From NCBI GenBank assembly GCA_963920705.1, contig CAWUCO010000199.1:62001-126000 (forward strand): a stretch of 64,000 nucleotides of DNA. Reading direction: 5' to 3'. Below, in pieces: positions 42,986 to 52,684 of the stretch (position 1 is its first letter; each line of letters starts with the position of its first letter). The position numbers were made by a program, and so were the translations under genes. The notes beneath the pieces were generated by a model. That model was not told where the DNA came from. It worked only from the letters and a program-made list of their open reading frames with translations, and searched no databases. The DNA comes from Odiellus spinosus. Lineage: Eukaryota; Arthropoda; Arachnida; Opiliones; Phalangiidae.

Positions 42986-43129
42986 CGGTATTCATGGAGA
43001 TCCTGATTTCCTCACGTGTAAGGTCTAGCGACCAATCGAACGCGTGGAGATCTCGCGTGAACGACCGGTCTTCGCTCATTTGGTCGCTAGACCTTGCACC
43101 GAGGAAATTCAGGATCTCCATGAATCCCG
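42986..43129. repeat. Hairpin, about 50-bp arms
   Basis: CGGTATTCATGGAGATCCTG at 42986 and AGGTCTAGCGACCA to 43034 pair with TGGTCGCTAGACCT from 43080 and CAGGATCTCCATGAAT to about 43127. The 45-bp loop is itself rich in CG. Confidence 0.8.
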
Positions 43130-43761
43130 CCACTGTGTAGTAGCTATAAGTATTCTATACTAAATGTTTGAAAGATGCGTCTAAACAATCTAAATTGATT
43201 AGATTTAGCTTATACATTATAAATCGTAACTCCCTTGGCAAAAAAGGGAGGAAATAGACTTTAGAATAGGTCAAATCTTTAGTTTTGAAAAGAAAAGGTT
43301 TTTTAAACAAACACCTGTGAGTCAGAGAGAGGCCGGCGGGACTTGACAAAATTAAAAAGACCGCCCACCGGGTCCATCCTCTCGAAATTTTTTCACTTCA
43401 CTTCGCAAGCAGTTAGCAAACTATCGAAACCTTTGGGGGATTATTACACATTGTCAACCCTCATAGAGACTAAAATAGCATATGCAAACTGTTCTTGAAC
43501 CCGAGTACTGCGTCGAAAAATAAGCGAAATTTTATCCTTATTTTAACTATTTCTTTTTTGCGCAACCAAACGAAAAAATTCGTAACTTTTCAACTAAGGA
43601 AGGGCCTTAAACCCATAGAAAATTCTTATTTCGTTACAATGATCCGTATTTATTGACACCCTGTACACGAAGTCTACATTGTAGTATAGTGACGTCATCC
43701 GACAGCATTATTGGGGGACGTTCACAAAAGTAGGTGTTGGTCTGATCTTTACCAACCTGTA

Positions 43762-45021
43762 TACTCAAGTGAAACCTACAGATCTGGGCAGATCGTAACT
43801 AGTGGGAATTAGAAGAGATTCGAATTCAGGATTCCTGTTTGTTAAATGATATTTTACCTAATTTATTGTCTAATGGGAATTTCAAAGTAATTAAAGTTTA
43901 AAAGAATATATTATTACTATATATCTATTTTTCGTTCCCTACGAACCCACAAAGTTACAAATAGAGGCACCGCCGATTCGTTTTTCCGCGCCGTTGTTTA
44001 GTTACCCTTAGGCCGTCACCGTTTAGTTATTTCGCCCGTTTGTTTCTTTTTCGGTCGGGGGTGTGCAGCCCCATCGGCTGTGAACATAGCTTTCCAGGTG
44101 ACATTACTTATTTCCGCGCCTATTATTCAACCCCATGTGTTTGGACAGAAATTGAACTACCATCCCAGGAAGTGTTACAGTTAGGTTTTTTTTACCGATG
44201 CGTTCAGGTGTTCGGTTCAACTGTTTTGTTGTGGAGTTTTTTGGGCTTCTTCGTATTTGAGAAGTGTGGACCTCCATCAACGCTCGCGGAGGCCTAAATG
44301 CGCTCATTGCATTGATTCCCTTTAATTCTCCCTTCAGAGGAACACGTTCCTCTTTTTGCCGACATAATCCTGGACATTATTTTCAAGTGGTCTATCTTTC
44401 TACAACGGCTATTAGTGTGGTGCTTTATGGAAACGTTCTCCTGGAATTCCTTAAATTGTGGTACCTATTGCTGAACAATTGGAAGAATTTGAGTATCATA
44501 TTTGTGTTTTGTGTTTTTTGGGGGGAAAATTGGAATATATTGGTTTCGGATACTTATTTTTGTACGCCCATTCGCGTTTTATATTTATATTTGGTAATTT
44601 AGAGTTTTTGAATAATTTTCCCATTTCTTAAGAGGGTACCGAGTTCTTGGTTTTTGCACTGGAATCACATGTTAGGTAGTTGAAAATCCATACTTGAATA
44701 CTCCTTGGTTGATTACGTGAATGAGAGATAGCTTTTCTCTTTGATAGATTTAGTGTCGTTCTTTTAGGAAAAAATCTCACTAAGAAACCACGTTTTTGTT
44801 ATAGAAGTCCGACTTATAACAAAATTTTTCTTGAAATAGTTTTTTTTTGCGAAGACTAAGGTAAACTAACTTGAATAATTAACTTAATCATTATTATATA
44901 TATTTTTAACCCTAATATTAACGTTTTGTCATTTTTATTTAATAATTTAAAATTGTAATTCAGGTGTTAAGCCTTATTGTTAGGCTTTCTTTTTGGGATA
45001 TTAAGTCCTTCAGTATTAATC
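43762..45021. other. Rest of repeat copy A and 5' leader of Gypsy G2
   Basis: After a possible tail of repeat copy A (to about 43850) the sequence is T-rich and carries several short frames with hydrophobic character (44040-44297, 44264-44602) that overlap one another and have no family resemblance. This may be the untranslated leader of G2; no LTR pair could be recognised by eye. Confidence 0.35.
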
Positions 45022-47038
45022 ATGTTTGGATTATCGAATTTAGATTTGGGACTTTTAGTAGGGGTTATGTGTTTCATATTAATGATCTATGGATGTTTTT
45101 TCTTGGGGATGTATCCACATACTGATCCTATTCGACCGGCTGGTGTAATCCCACCTGCATATCAGACCCCAGAGGAAACTGATTATCATACCCCTGCACC
45201 AACTTCTCGTAGAACCCCTTTACGTAGGGCAAGATTTAGAAGTTTATCTGATTTAACGGACAAAAATATCATTCAAAATGCTGAGAAAGAACTATTTAAC
45301 GAGGAAGGATTGGTTGAGGCCTTTTCTAATAGGGTTTATGACAAATTTAGTAACAGACTAGAGCATACTGAACAGGAGCTTAGGCTACTGACGCAAGTAG
45401 CTAAAGAGAAACCCGTAACTAATCATACCCAAACGGTAGAAGAGGATACTCAGGCACAGTTAGATAGGGAACGAGAAGAGATTATTAGAGACCGTTGTGA
45501 ATTGGAACAGCAACACGTATTGTTAAGGCAGGCTCAAGAAGCCTTGGAACAGCAAACATTGGGTGTTCAGAATAGAATTATATAGGATAGAAGGACACTT
45601 AATCAGGAACAATTGTTATTTGAGGATCAGGTACATGCCCATTTGCAAAGTAGGTTTCAACAGTTTATTTCCGTTGAAAGAGACCCTCCTCCACCAGAAC
45701 GAATGGAAATTTCAAATAGTGAAGGAAGTAATAATGATCCACAAGAAAATCAAGTTAATTTACCCCAGAGATCACGAGAAAGGACCCCGACCCTATATTA
45801 TCGGGAGATGTTAATAGTGTAGTCAATCAAAATGCGCCGTCCTCTACATCTCTGAATTTAGGAAACCCTATCAGTTTACCTGTTTCTAGTGGAGTAACAG
45901 TTAATTTAACCAGTTCAGATATTTCGTCCTCGACAGGAATAATATATTCTGTAGCCACTACTTCTCAAAATGCTAGTATAGTTAGCTCAGATATGGGGGG
46001 TCCTATTTTACATTCAATCCCAATTGTTGCTAATACTGTTAGTGGAACGCCTGGAAGTTTTATACCTCCTCCTCTTAATATTCCTAGTTCAAGTATACAG
46101 ACACCCAATAGTTTGGGAATAAGAAGTCAAATGTCTCCCCTAACGGTAGCGTTACCTGGTTCGATTCCCACTACAGCATCGATTAGTTCGATACCAATAC
46201 TTAGTAATATACAGGCGGGTGGACAAGCTCGACAGCAATTAGGAGCTCGTTATATTTTGAGTAAACAATTCCAAATGCCAACTTTTTCTGGGGAACCTAA
46301 TAAAGATCCTAAATTGTTCTTACATACGTTGAGCGAATACGTACAATTTCATAATTTTAGTGAAGATACCTTACACCTTTTATTACCCAGGATATTTACT
46401 AAAGGAGCTCAAGTATGGATTTAATGTATAAAAATAACCGCAGATTAACCTGGCAAAATTTCATGACTGAATTCCATGTTAAATATTTATCTGATGATAG
46501 AGAAAGTTGTTTAGAAATGGCTCCTTTTGGAGCTTTAACCCAGGATACTGATGATCTTTTGGATTTTAGATATAAGATAGTTAAATTGAATTGGTCATTA
46601 CGGGAACCCTTAACTGAAGATAGATTGGCAAAATTGCCTCCATCAGTTAAAATGTTGTTACCTAGGAATACCTGTGGAACCATGGCCCAATTTGATAGTG
46701 AAATCCTACGAAATAGCGGTATTGCGCTACCTAGTCAAGCTACTGGCATAGTTGCCCAGGGAGTGTATATTCCCCCTCCTTCCCCAAGAAGACCAAGTCC
46801 TTTACAAAGAACTAATTATCCTAGACCTTCAGGATCTTCTAATTTTACTCCCACCTGTTTCAAATGTCATGAAGTGGGACATATTAGTATAAATTGTCCC
46901 AATGTCACAACCCTAATTCAGTACAGCAAGTTTCAAGAAGGATTCCTCCTAATAGTACGCCTTCGGGAAACGAAATTCCAACTCATTGAACGGACCGAAA
47001 GGAGCTGGACAGGGACAAGGACAGGGTCCATCAATTAA
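45022..47038 (+). pseudogene. gag: Gypsy G2 gag, with N-terminal hydrophobic segment
   Basis: From the ATG at 45022: MFGLSNLDLGLLVGVMCFIL and a further hydrophobic stretch ending GMYPHTDP, i.e. one or two membrane-like helices; then a Pro/Thr/Arg-rich region, a coiled-coil-like Gln/Glu/Arg-rich stretch (to 45810), a Ser/Thr-rich linker, and the capsid-like FQMPTFSGEPNKDPKLFLHT with HLLLPRIFTKGAQVWI (46270-46424). A zinc knuckle CFKCHEVGHISINC (CX2CX4HX4C) lies at about 46856. Stops or frame changes occur at 45583, about 45820, 46424 and about 46960. In the family, Gag forms the intracellular particle and binds element RNA. The N-terminal membrane helix is unusual for Ty3/Gypsy. Confidence 0.75.
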
Positions 47039-47513
47039 TTTAAATATGTATCAAGCCAACCATTCACCACATTATTCTCTACGTGGTATTAGAATTATAA
47101 TATGCATTAAAAATATAGTGGCATTTCTCGATTCAGGAGCTGATAAATGCGCTATTTCTGAAGAATTAGTTTATGAGCTTGGGGTAACTAACTTAATAGA
47201 ATACAGGCCAAGAGTTAAACAAATAGTAACTGATAATGTAACGGAAGAAACATTGGGACATGTTACTCTTGAGAAAGAGTTGGGAGTACAAATGGGCATT
47301 ATTCCCGTAAAGTTTCACGTAATACCTGGATTACGTCATCCCCTTATTTTGGGTAATGAACTAGTTAGAGATATGAAGGCAATTATTGATTATTGTGGAT
47401 TTAGTTTGCCTTTAATACCCTTAAGCACAAGTCACCCAACTCCAGTTATGGATTTAACTAAAATCCCTAATATTAACGTAAACCAATTAAACCTAATGAT
47501 CTGTTATCATTAA
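46986..47513 (+). pseudogene. Gypsy G2 aspartic protease
   Basis: VAFLDSGADKCAISEELVYE holds the catalytic DSGA motif near 47130, followed by HVTLEKELGVQMGIIPVKFH and the flap-to-end stretch LRHPLILGNELVRDMKAIID, which matches the ILG-D(E) ending of retropepsins (ILGxDxL). It lies between the gag zinc knuckle and reverse transcriptase as expected, and overlaps the gag frame by 53 bp. It cleaves the Gag-Pol polyprotein in active relatives. This copy is open over its core but separated from RT by stops near 47513. Confidence 0.75.
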
Positions 47514-47529
47514 GTCAAGAATTCATACA

Positions 47530-48780
47530 ATGATTTCTGGAAAACCTGGTAGAACCCATTTGGTTAAACATCATAAACGACTCAAACCAGACGCAATACC
47601 AGTTAGTAATCAACCCTATTCTCATAGTAGGTTTGTTAACGAGGAAATAGATAACCAGATTCAAGAGTTATTGAAACAGGGAATGATACGTCCTTCAGAG
47701 AGCCCATGGGCTTCACCCATAATAATGGTCGATAAAAAGGATGCAATAAAGGGAGATGGTAGAGATAGACGTATGTGTATCGATTTAACCGCAGTCAATG
47801 CCGTAACCATTATTGATCCATACCCTATTCCAAAGATAGAGGAAATAATAGATTCAATGGGTAAACCCAGATATCACTAAGTTAGATTTGAAATCAGGTT
47901 ATTGGCAGATTGAAATGGCCCCTGATGATATGGTGAAAACAGCTTTCGTTACTAGGGATGGTAAATATGAATGGTTGGTTCTGCCCTTTGGTCTCAAAAA
48001 TGTCCCTTCAAGCTTTATGCGCTTGATGAATTGAGTCCTAAGATATGCCAGAAGATACGGTGTGGTAATTTACCTTGATGACATAATTATTGCGAGTCAA
48101 ACCTGGTCAGATCATTTAATAGCCTTACGCTATGTGTTTTCCCAGTTGAAACATGCAGGCCTAACCCTTAATCTAAGTAAAAGACATTTTGGTCTATCAT
48201 AAGTCTCAGTTTTGGGATATATTTTTAGTGCCCAGGGAGTTCAAATAGACCCTGACAAAGTTAGAGCTATCATCGAATTTCCAACCCCCCCCCCCCCCGA
48301 AATGTTAAACAAGTGTCTTCCTTCTTGGGTATGTGTGGCTATCACACTAGATTTATTCCCCGATTAGCTGATCTTACCGCTCCCTTGAATAAATTGAAAA
48401 GGAAATATTATAGATGGCGTTGGGGCGAAGAGGAACATAATGCTTTTGAGGAATTGAAATACCTAATAGCCAATGCAGCCATGCTTCAGGTGCCAAGCCC
48501 TGATGGAAAATATATCATAACCGCTGATGCTAGTGGGACAGGTATATGGGGCATGTTAAGCCAAATTCAGGGTGAAAATGAAGTTATCTTGGCTTATTTT
48601 AGTAAATTGTTGACCCCCGCACAATTAAAGTACAGTACCCCCAACAAGAAGCTTTAGCAGCTATTGAAACCGTTAGAAAATTCAGACATTATATAGAGGG
48701 AAGAAATTTTGCAATTGTTTCGGATCATCGTGCCCTATGCTGGTTACTTAAACTTAAAAAGAGCTTGTTATTATCATCCC
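47530..48780 (+). pseudogene. Gypsy G2 reverse transcriptase and RNase H
   Basis: RT begins DNQIQELLKQGMIRPSESPW with ASPIIMVDKKDAIKG and RRMCIDLTAVNAVTIIDPYP (47530-47880). The palm motif VIYLDDIIIASQ is at about 48070 in another frame, then RNase H with YIITADASGTGIWGMLSQIQ and ILAYFSKLLTPAQLKYS (48313-48657) and RKFRHYIEGRNFAIVSDHRA. Breaks: TAA at 47880, TGA near 48035, TAA near 48200, a C13 run at 48287-48299, TAG at 48657. The last part of RNase H and the spacer to integrase are deleted near 48760. Confidence 0.85.
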
Positions 48781-49640
48781 CAATTATACACACTGATCAA
48801 GAAATATTTTAAGGAATGTGAAGTTTGTCATCGATATAAGAGCAGAAATACAAAGCGTCCAGGTCTTATGGTACCGTCGTATAAAATACACCCGTGACAT
48901 TTGGTGGGAATAGATATTATGGGTCCATTACCCTGTACTAAAAGTCAAAATCGATTCTAATGGTCGATTATTTTACGAAATATGTTGAAGTTTTTCCCGT
49001 CAGAAGTATTACAGCTCCTATATTGTGTCAAGTATTGCTCCAATATATTTCTAGGAATGGCACTATGGCTGCCATTTTATCAGACTATGGGCCCCAATTT
49101 ACATCTACAATTTGGAAGCAGTTATGCAGTAAGTTGAAGATTAAAGTAAAATTCACTTCCCCGTATCATCCTCAGGCCAATATGACTGAGCGAGTGAATA
49201 GAGTAATGGGAGAAATGAGTATATATACAGGAAATGTACATACAAAATGGGATGAACATTTACCATTGATTCTGTTAGCTATTAATAGTACAGTACACGC
49301 ATCAACTAGATATTTCCTTTTTTATCTTCACCACGGTTATGAGCCTACGTTGCTTTAGGACGAAAGAAGTTTTGAGGGTGTACCAATTAATATAGAGACG
49401 GTCTTAGAGTATGAAAATGGACCTATATATGATTGGCAAATAGCTATAGATTTCGCACAGGAAATAAATGAGTTAGCTAGCATGAAACAGAAGTATTTTT
49501 ATGACAGAAATTATACCAGCGGAGAACTTGAAGTGGGTCAGTATGGAAATTGGGACATATATTATTAAATGCTGCTGCCAAGTATTCTTCTAAGTTTGGA
49601 CCTCGTTAGGAAGGGCATTATCGTATTGTTGAAAATATTT
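48740..49640 (+). pseudogene. Gypsy G2 integrase
   Basis: Zinc-binding part YYHPQLYTLIKKYFKECEVC with HRYKSRN, then the core: HLVGIDIMGPLP (Asp), AAILSDYGPQFTSTIW (Asp), HPQANMTERVNRVMGEMSIY (Glu), followed by a C-terminal stretch with KYFYDRNYTSGELEVGQYG. Stops at 48896, 48958, 49358 and about 49565 break it. It joins viral cDNA ends to target DNA in active relatives. The C-terminal tail continues into the MBD-like region listed next. Confidence 0.85.
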
Positions 49641-49645
49641 CCCTT

Positions 49646-50035
49646 GTGAATTATGTAATTATGGAGATGAGTAGAGGAGCTCTTGCTGGCACTTGGCACA
49701 TTTATCAATTAAAGTTATATATGTGTACAGCATCAGTAAATACTCAGAAAGTCTTAGAATCTCAGGTTAATCCCACAGTTCTTGTTAATACTGGCCCGGT
49801 TGTAGCTACAGATATGGTAGAAATTGATAATTATTTGCTAAAACCTTTTTCTTATGGTTGGCACAGGGAAGTGGTATTCTGTAAATCTCAGGTTTCTCGT
49901 TTGGGAGATGTGTATTATTATACCCCGGGCCCTAATGTTAGAAAATTACGTTCATTTCCTGATATTGAAGATTATCTCTTATTACATGCAGTTGCACCCC
50001 AGATTCTACATAGGTCTAACTTTTCAATGAAACCT
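49646..50035 (+). pseudogene. G2 integrase tail with MBD-like domain
   Basis: After the integrase end motif GTWHIYQLKLYM comes a linker of about 40 residues and then, at 49844-49982 (residues 67-112 of the frame), PFSYGWHREVVFCK followed by GDVYYYTPGPNVRKLRSFPD and IEDYL. This fits the methyl-CpG-binding domain layout: GW-R-E, basic strand, DVYYYSP-GK-LRS, then a helix ending YL. Asp and Tyr of DVY and the Arg of LRS, which contact methyl-CpG in MBD2/MeCP2, are present; the Arg of the basic strand is replaced by Cys. The frame is open over the whole domain. Whether it binds methylated DNA is untested. Confidence 0.75.
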
Positions 50036-50680
50036 AAAAAGGGACAGGCCAAAATTCCATCTTACCTTTTGTTATTATTGATAGGCCTACTCCGAACCAA
50101 TTTCTATAGAAAACAATTTAATACCTTGCCGCGCTGTCATAATTACATTTTTAACTTTAATTACATTCATATCTAACTGCTGTACTTAACTTGTTAAAGA
50201 AAACAAACTTTGAACTGTTGTATTTTTGTACATATTCTGTACAAAATAAACTCTTGTTATCATCATAAATTTAGTTTCTAATTCCCCTCGCACTCCCCTT
50301 GTCCTTTTTCGATGAATTTGAGGGATGAAAAAGGCGAAGCAAGGGAGCGAACGGGGCAGATGAACATTTAGCGCAGGAGTGTACAGACACCTTACTATTT
50401 AAACCAAGTCAGTTTGAATAAAGAACTTTATATCCAGTTTCATGTTTATTAATTACACGATAAGTCTTATTTTAGTAACGCGCAAAAGTTCGTGGATCCG
50501 AAAATGTCGTTAGTTTCTCTGGTAAGTCTCTTCTGTCATTTCTCTCCATTTTAGTTGTGTAGTTCGGGTTTAATAAAGCCATCGTCATTCCCGGCTAGGC
50601 TAAAATCTCCCCTGAATCAGATACATCATGCAGTTACACCCCAGATTCTACATAGGTCTAACTTTTCAATGAAACCTATT
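50036..50680. repeat. Segment bounded by a 45-bp duplication
   Basis: ACCCCAGATTCTACATAGGT and the following bases to AATGAAACCT occur at about 49995-50034 and again at 50640-50679. The intervening 600 bp interrupt what looks like the end of the pol frame and contain AATAAA at 50244 and AATAAAG at 50416. A retrotransposition- or repair-linked insertion is likely. Confidence 0.65.
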
Positions 50681-50746
50681 CCTATTGCTCATCCTCCGTA
50701 TGAAACGATACGTCATACTTAATTTTTTATAATGGTTATAATTTAG

Positions 50747-51055
50747 ATGTCTAGAGGATCTTATCGTGGAAGGCTTCCTCCGTCCATGGGTCATCCCAAT
50801 CCACCAACTACTCCCGAAATAGAGCAACAGTTAAATGATGCTCTTAGGCGTATAGTGGAATTAGATAACATCAAGAATAGATTCAACACAAGAATATCGA
50901 ACCGTACGCTATACCTCTGGTATAACGCTAGTTTCGAGCGGGTGGAGCTTACTAGATTTGACGTTACATGCGTTATGATTTTCACCCTATCACGAGCTTT
51001 CGAGGTCCGCGACAGAGAGCTAGCTCTGCCGGCAGCGCCTATCCCCACAGCCTGA
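50747..51055 (+). CDS. G2 accessory ORF 1, unknown function
   Basis: The ATG at 50747 (MSRGSYRGRLPPSMGHPNPP) opens a 102-residue frame: a Gly/Pro/Arg-rich start, a predicted helix (EIEQQLNDALRRIVELDNIK) and a basic/aromatic end. It lies between pol-MBD and accessory ORF 2, the place where Gypsy elements sometimes carry a third ORF. It has no signal peptide, so it does not look like an envelope. I recognise no family. Confidence 0.4.
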   Translation: MSRGSYRGRLPPSMGHPNPPTTPEIEQQLNDALRRIVELDNIKNRFNTRISNRTLYLWYNASFERVELTRFDVTCVMIFTLSRAFEVRDRELALPAAPIPTA

Positions 51056-51312
51056 TATCCTCCCCCTGCACTTACCGTAGAAAACAGCCAACCGCTTCCT
51101 GTGCACGTGACATGAGGCGTGGCGTAAGACCTCCGTAGGCTCCATCCGCTTGAGACTAACGCGCGGACAAAGGTATATCGCTTACATATTCTGGTGTTGA
51201 ATCTATTCTTGATAACAGGCGTATAGCGGCTTCAGTAAATCTTCAATCGCTGGCGTTTGTGGCCTCCGAACGGGAGTTGGGAAGCGGGTCGGATTCTTGA
51301 TCCAGGTCATCG

Positions 51313-51876
51313 GTGGCAGAAAGTCCAGTATTATCACCAATGCCTCGTGAAGATAATGCAGCCCGTTCTTCCGTATCAGAGGCACCTGCTTCTAATAACG
51401 ATAGTCAAGTCAAATCTTCTGAAGTTCCATCTGCTAATAATGTGTGTTCGGACGTTCAAAATATACCAATAGCCTTACTACCAGTGCAGGATAGCCCGGC
51501 AATCCCATATGTGGACGTTTTATTTTCTCTAGGACTTTTTTCCCACGAACAGAAACTGACAATACCTTTTCACAAATATGTTGAAGCTAATCCTCAGTTA
51601 TTCCCCGATAATTTCGAAGGATGTATTGTACACAAGACTTCCCTCCTACTTCAGTATGGGAGAGCCCCTGGTGTTTTTATGGTAGTAGGGATCTCCCCTA
51701 TTTTTGCACAGGCTCTTTGCAGCAGGGATTTAGGTCCCTTGATTAAAGACCGTTTGGGTTATTTGGGTGTTCGGGGTGTAGGTAACATCGGTTTGGATTA
51801 CGTTTCATCAGTATTGGCTTCGTGTTCGGAAACTCAACAAAAATTTGCTTTTAGCAAACAGTTAATTATCGCTTAA
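51313..51876 (+). CDS. G2 accessory ORF 2, conserved unknown protein
   Basis: Intact up to the TAA at 51876; the first in-frame ATG is at about 51340. After a Ser/Asn-rich low-complexity N-terminus comes a conserved core: IPYVDVLFSLGLFSHEQKLT, NPQLFPDNFEGCIVH, YGRAPGVFMVVGISPIFAQA, LGVRGVGNIGLDYVSSVLAS. The same core in the same order occurs in the minus-strand pseudogene at 33430-34225, so this is a maintained family and not chance. No membrane helix, no catalytic motif and no zinc motif are visible. It could be a Gag-like assembly factor or a suppressor; that is speculation. It sits downstream of pol-MBD within the same element. Confidence 0.6.
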   Translation: MAESPVLSPMPREDNAARSSVSEAPASNNDSQVKSSEVPSANNVCSDVQNIPIALLPVQDSPAIPYVDVLFSLGLFSHEQKLTIPFHKYVEANPQLFPDNFEGCIVHKTSLLLQYGRAPGVFMVVGISPIFAQALCSRDLGPLIKDRLGYLGVRGVGNIGLDYVSSVLASCSETQQKFAFSKQLIIA

Positions 51877-52684
51877 GAACGGGGCCAGCCCGAGCTTTTA
51901 CATTGTAGAATGCCAGCCGAGGGGTGTTATCCCATTGGATCGAATCCCATTCGACCGAATTGAAAAGATAAGAGATTCCGCCAAAATATAAAGTTTTTAT
52001 AGCCATATTGGTGATTTCTCACTAAAATCAATCGTCTATTATAAAAATAGTTACAAGGTTAAAATAAAATAAGAGCAATATATTTATCCTAAAATTTCGA
52101 GTATTATAGTACATCAGGAGCAACCCATTAAATTGAGGTTAAACCTTAGACAAACTAATTTGGTATATGAATTAGTTCAGAAATATGAATGGTTTAAGAG
52201 TCATAGTGTAAGAATTAAAATGAATTTAAAGGATTAGATCTGAGAGTCAGGATATCATAATTGACGACTAAGCCTCTGCGGGATATATAATCGCCTAAAA
52301 TGCAAGCTCTATTAACTTGCACTGGAGACACGTTATTTCAGCCTTATCAATGGTTTTGAAAGTCTGCTATCTCTATAAATAATTAAGGGATACCAGACTC
52401 TTCTAACAAGTCATTTTTGAACGATTTAAACTGTTGTAAAGTGCGTAAAAAGTATCAAATCTCACCAAAGGTTTCACGGTAATTTTCAATTAATTATCAA
52501 AGCTGCAAACTAAGTCTGTCTCTATGAAATTTTAGAATGGAACATTTCACGAGGAAAGTTAGTTGCCGATGCCAATATTATATAAAAATGGCCCGTGAAT
52601 AGAACTAACTCTTGTGGGCGCGTTATTTCGGGATAATGAACCATCACTAAATAACAATGGATATGGACTAATTAGGAACTGAGG

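Larger units (their letters stand above)
41847..43606. mobile_element. TTAA-flanked insertion in the foldback arm (piggyBac-like signature)
   Basis: GGCCCTTCCTT at the left end and its reverse complement AAGGAAGGGCC at the right end, each flanked by TTAA (41843-41846, 43607-43610). Comparison with the uninterrupted left arm shows the sequence here is extra. TTAA duplication is the rule for piggyBac-type elements. 1,760 bp without a transposase ORF, so non-autonomous. It carries two hairpins, listed separately. Confidence 0.6.
39944..43761. mobile_element. Foldback (giant palindrome) built from a Tc1/mariner-type transposon
   Basis: Left arm 39944-40875; right arm 40999-41841 plus 43611-43761, interrupted by the insertion at 41847-43606; the spacer is 123 bp. 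Ends read TACAGGGTGGTAAAGATCAG with TA on both sides. A second mariner-style terminus (TACAGGGTGTTAGTAAATAC) lies about 85 bp inside each end. Each arm carries the C-terminal part of the same transposase, in opposite directions. Arms differ by about 15-20%. Confidence 0.8.

Noticed and set aside
44040-44602. Hydrophobic ORFs before gag as an envelope gene
   Set aside because: Overlapping short frames without signal peptide, Cys pattern or fusion motif, and upstream of gag.
48287-48299. C13 homopolymer in the G2 pol taken as a programmed frameshift
   Set aside because: More likely a sequencing or slippage error in a pseudogene that already has many stops.
43762-52600. LTR pair for Gypsy G2
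   Set aside because: I could not find matching direct repeats at both sides by eye; a self-alignment would be needed.
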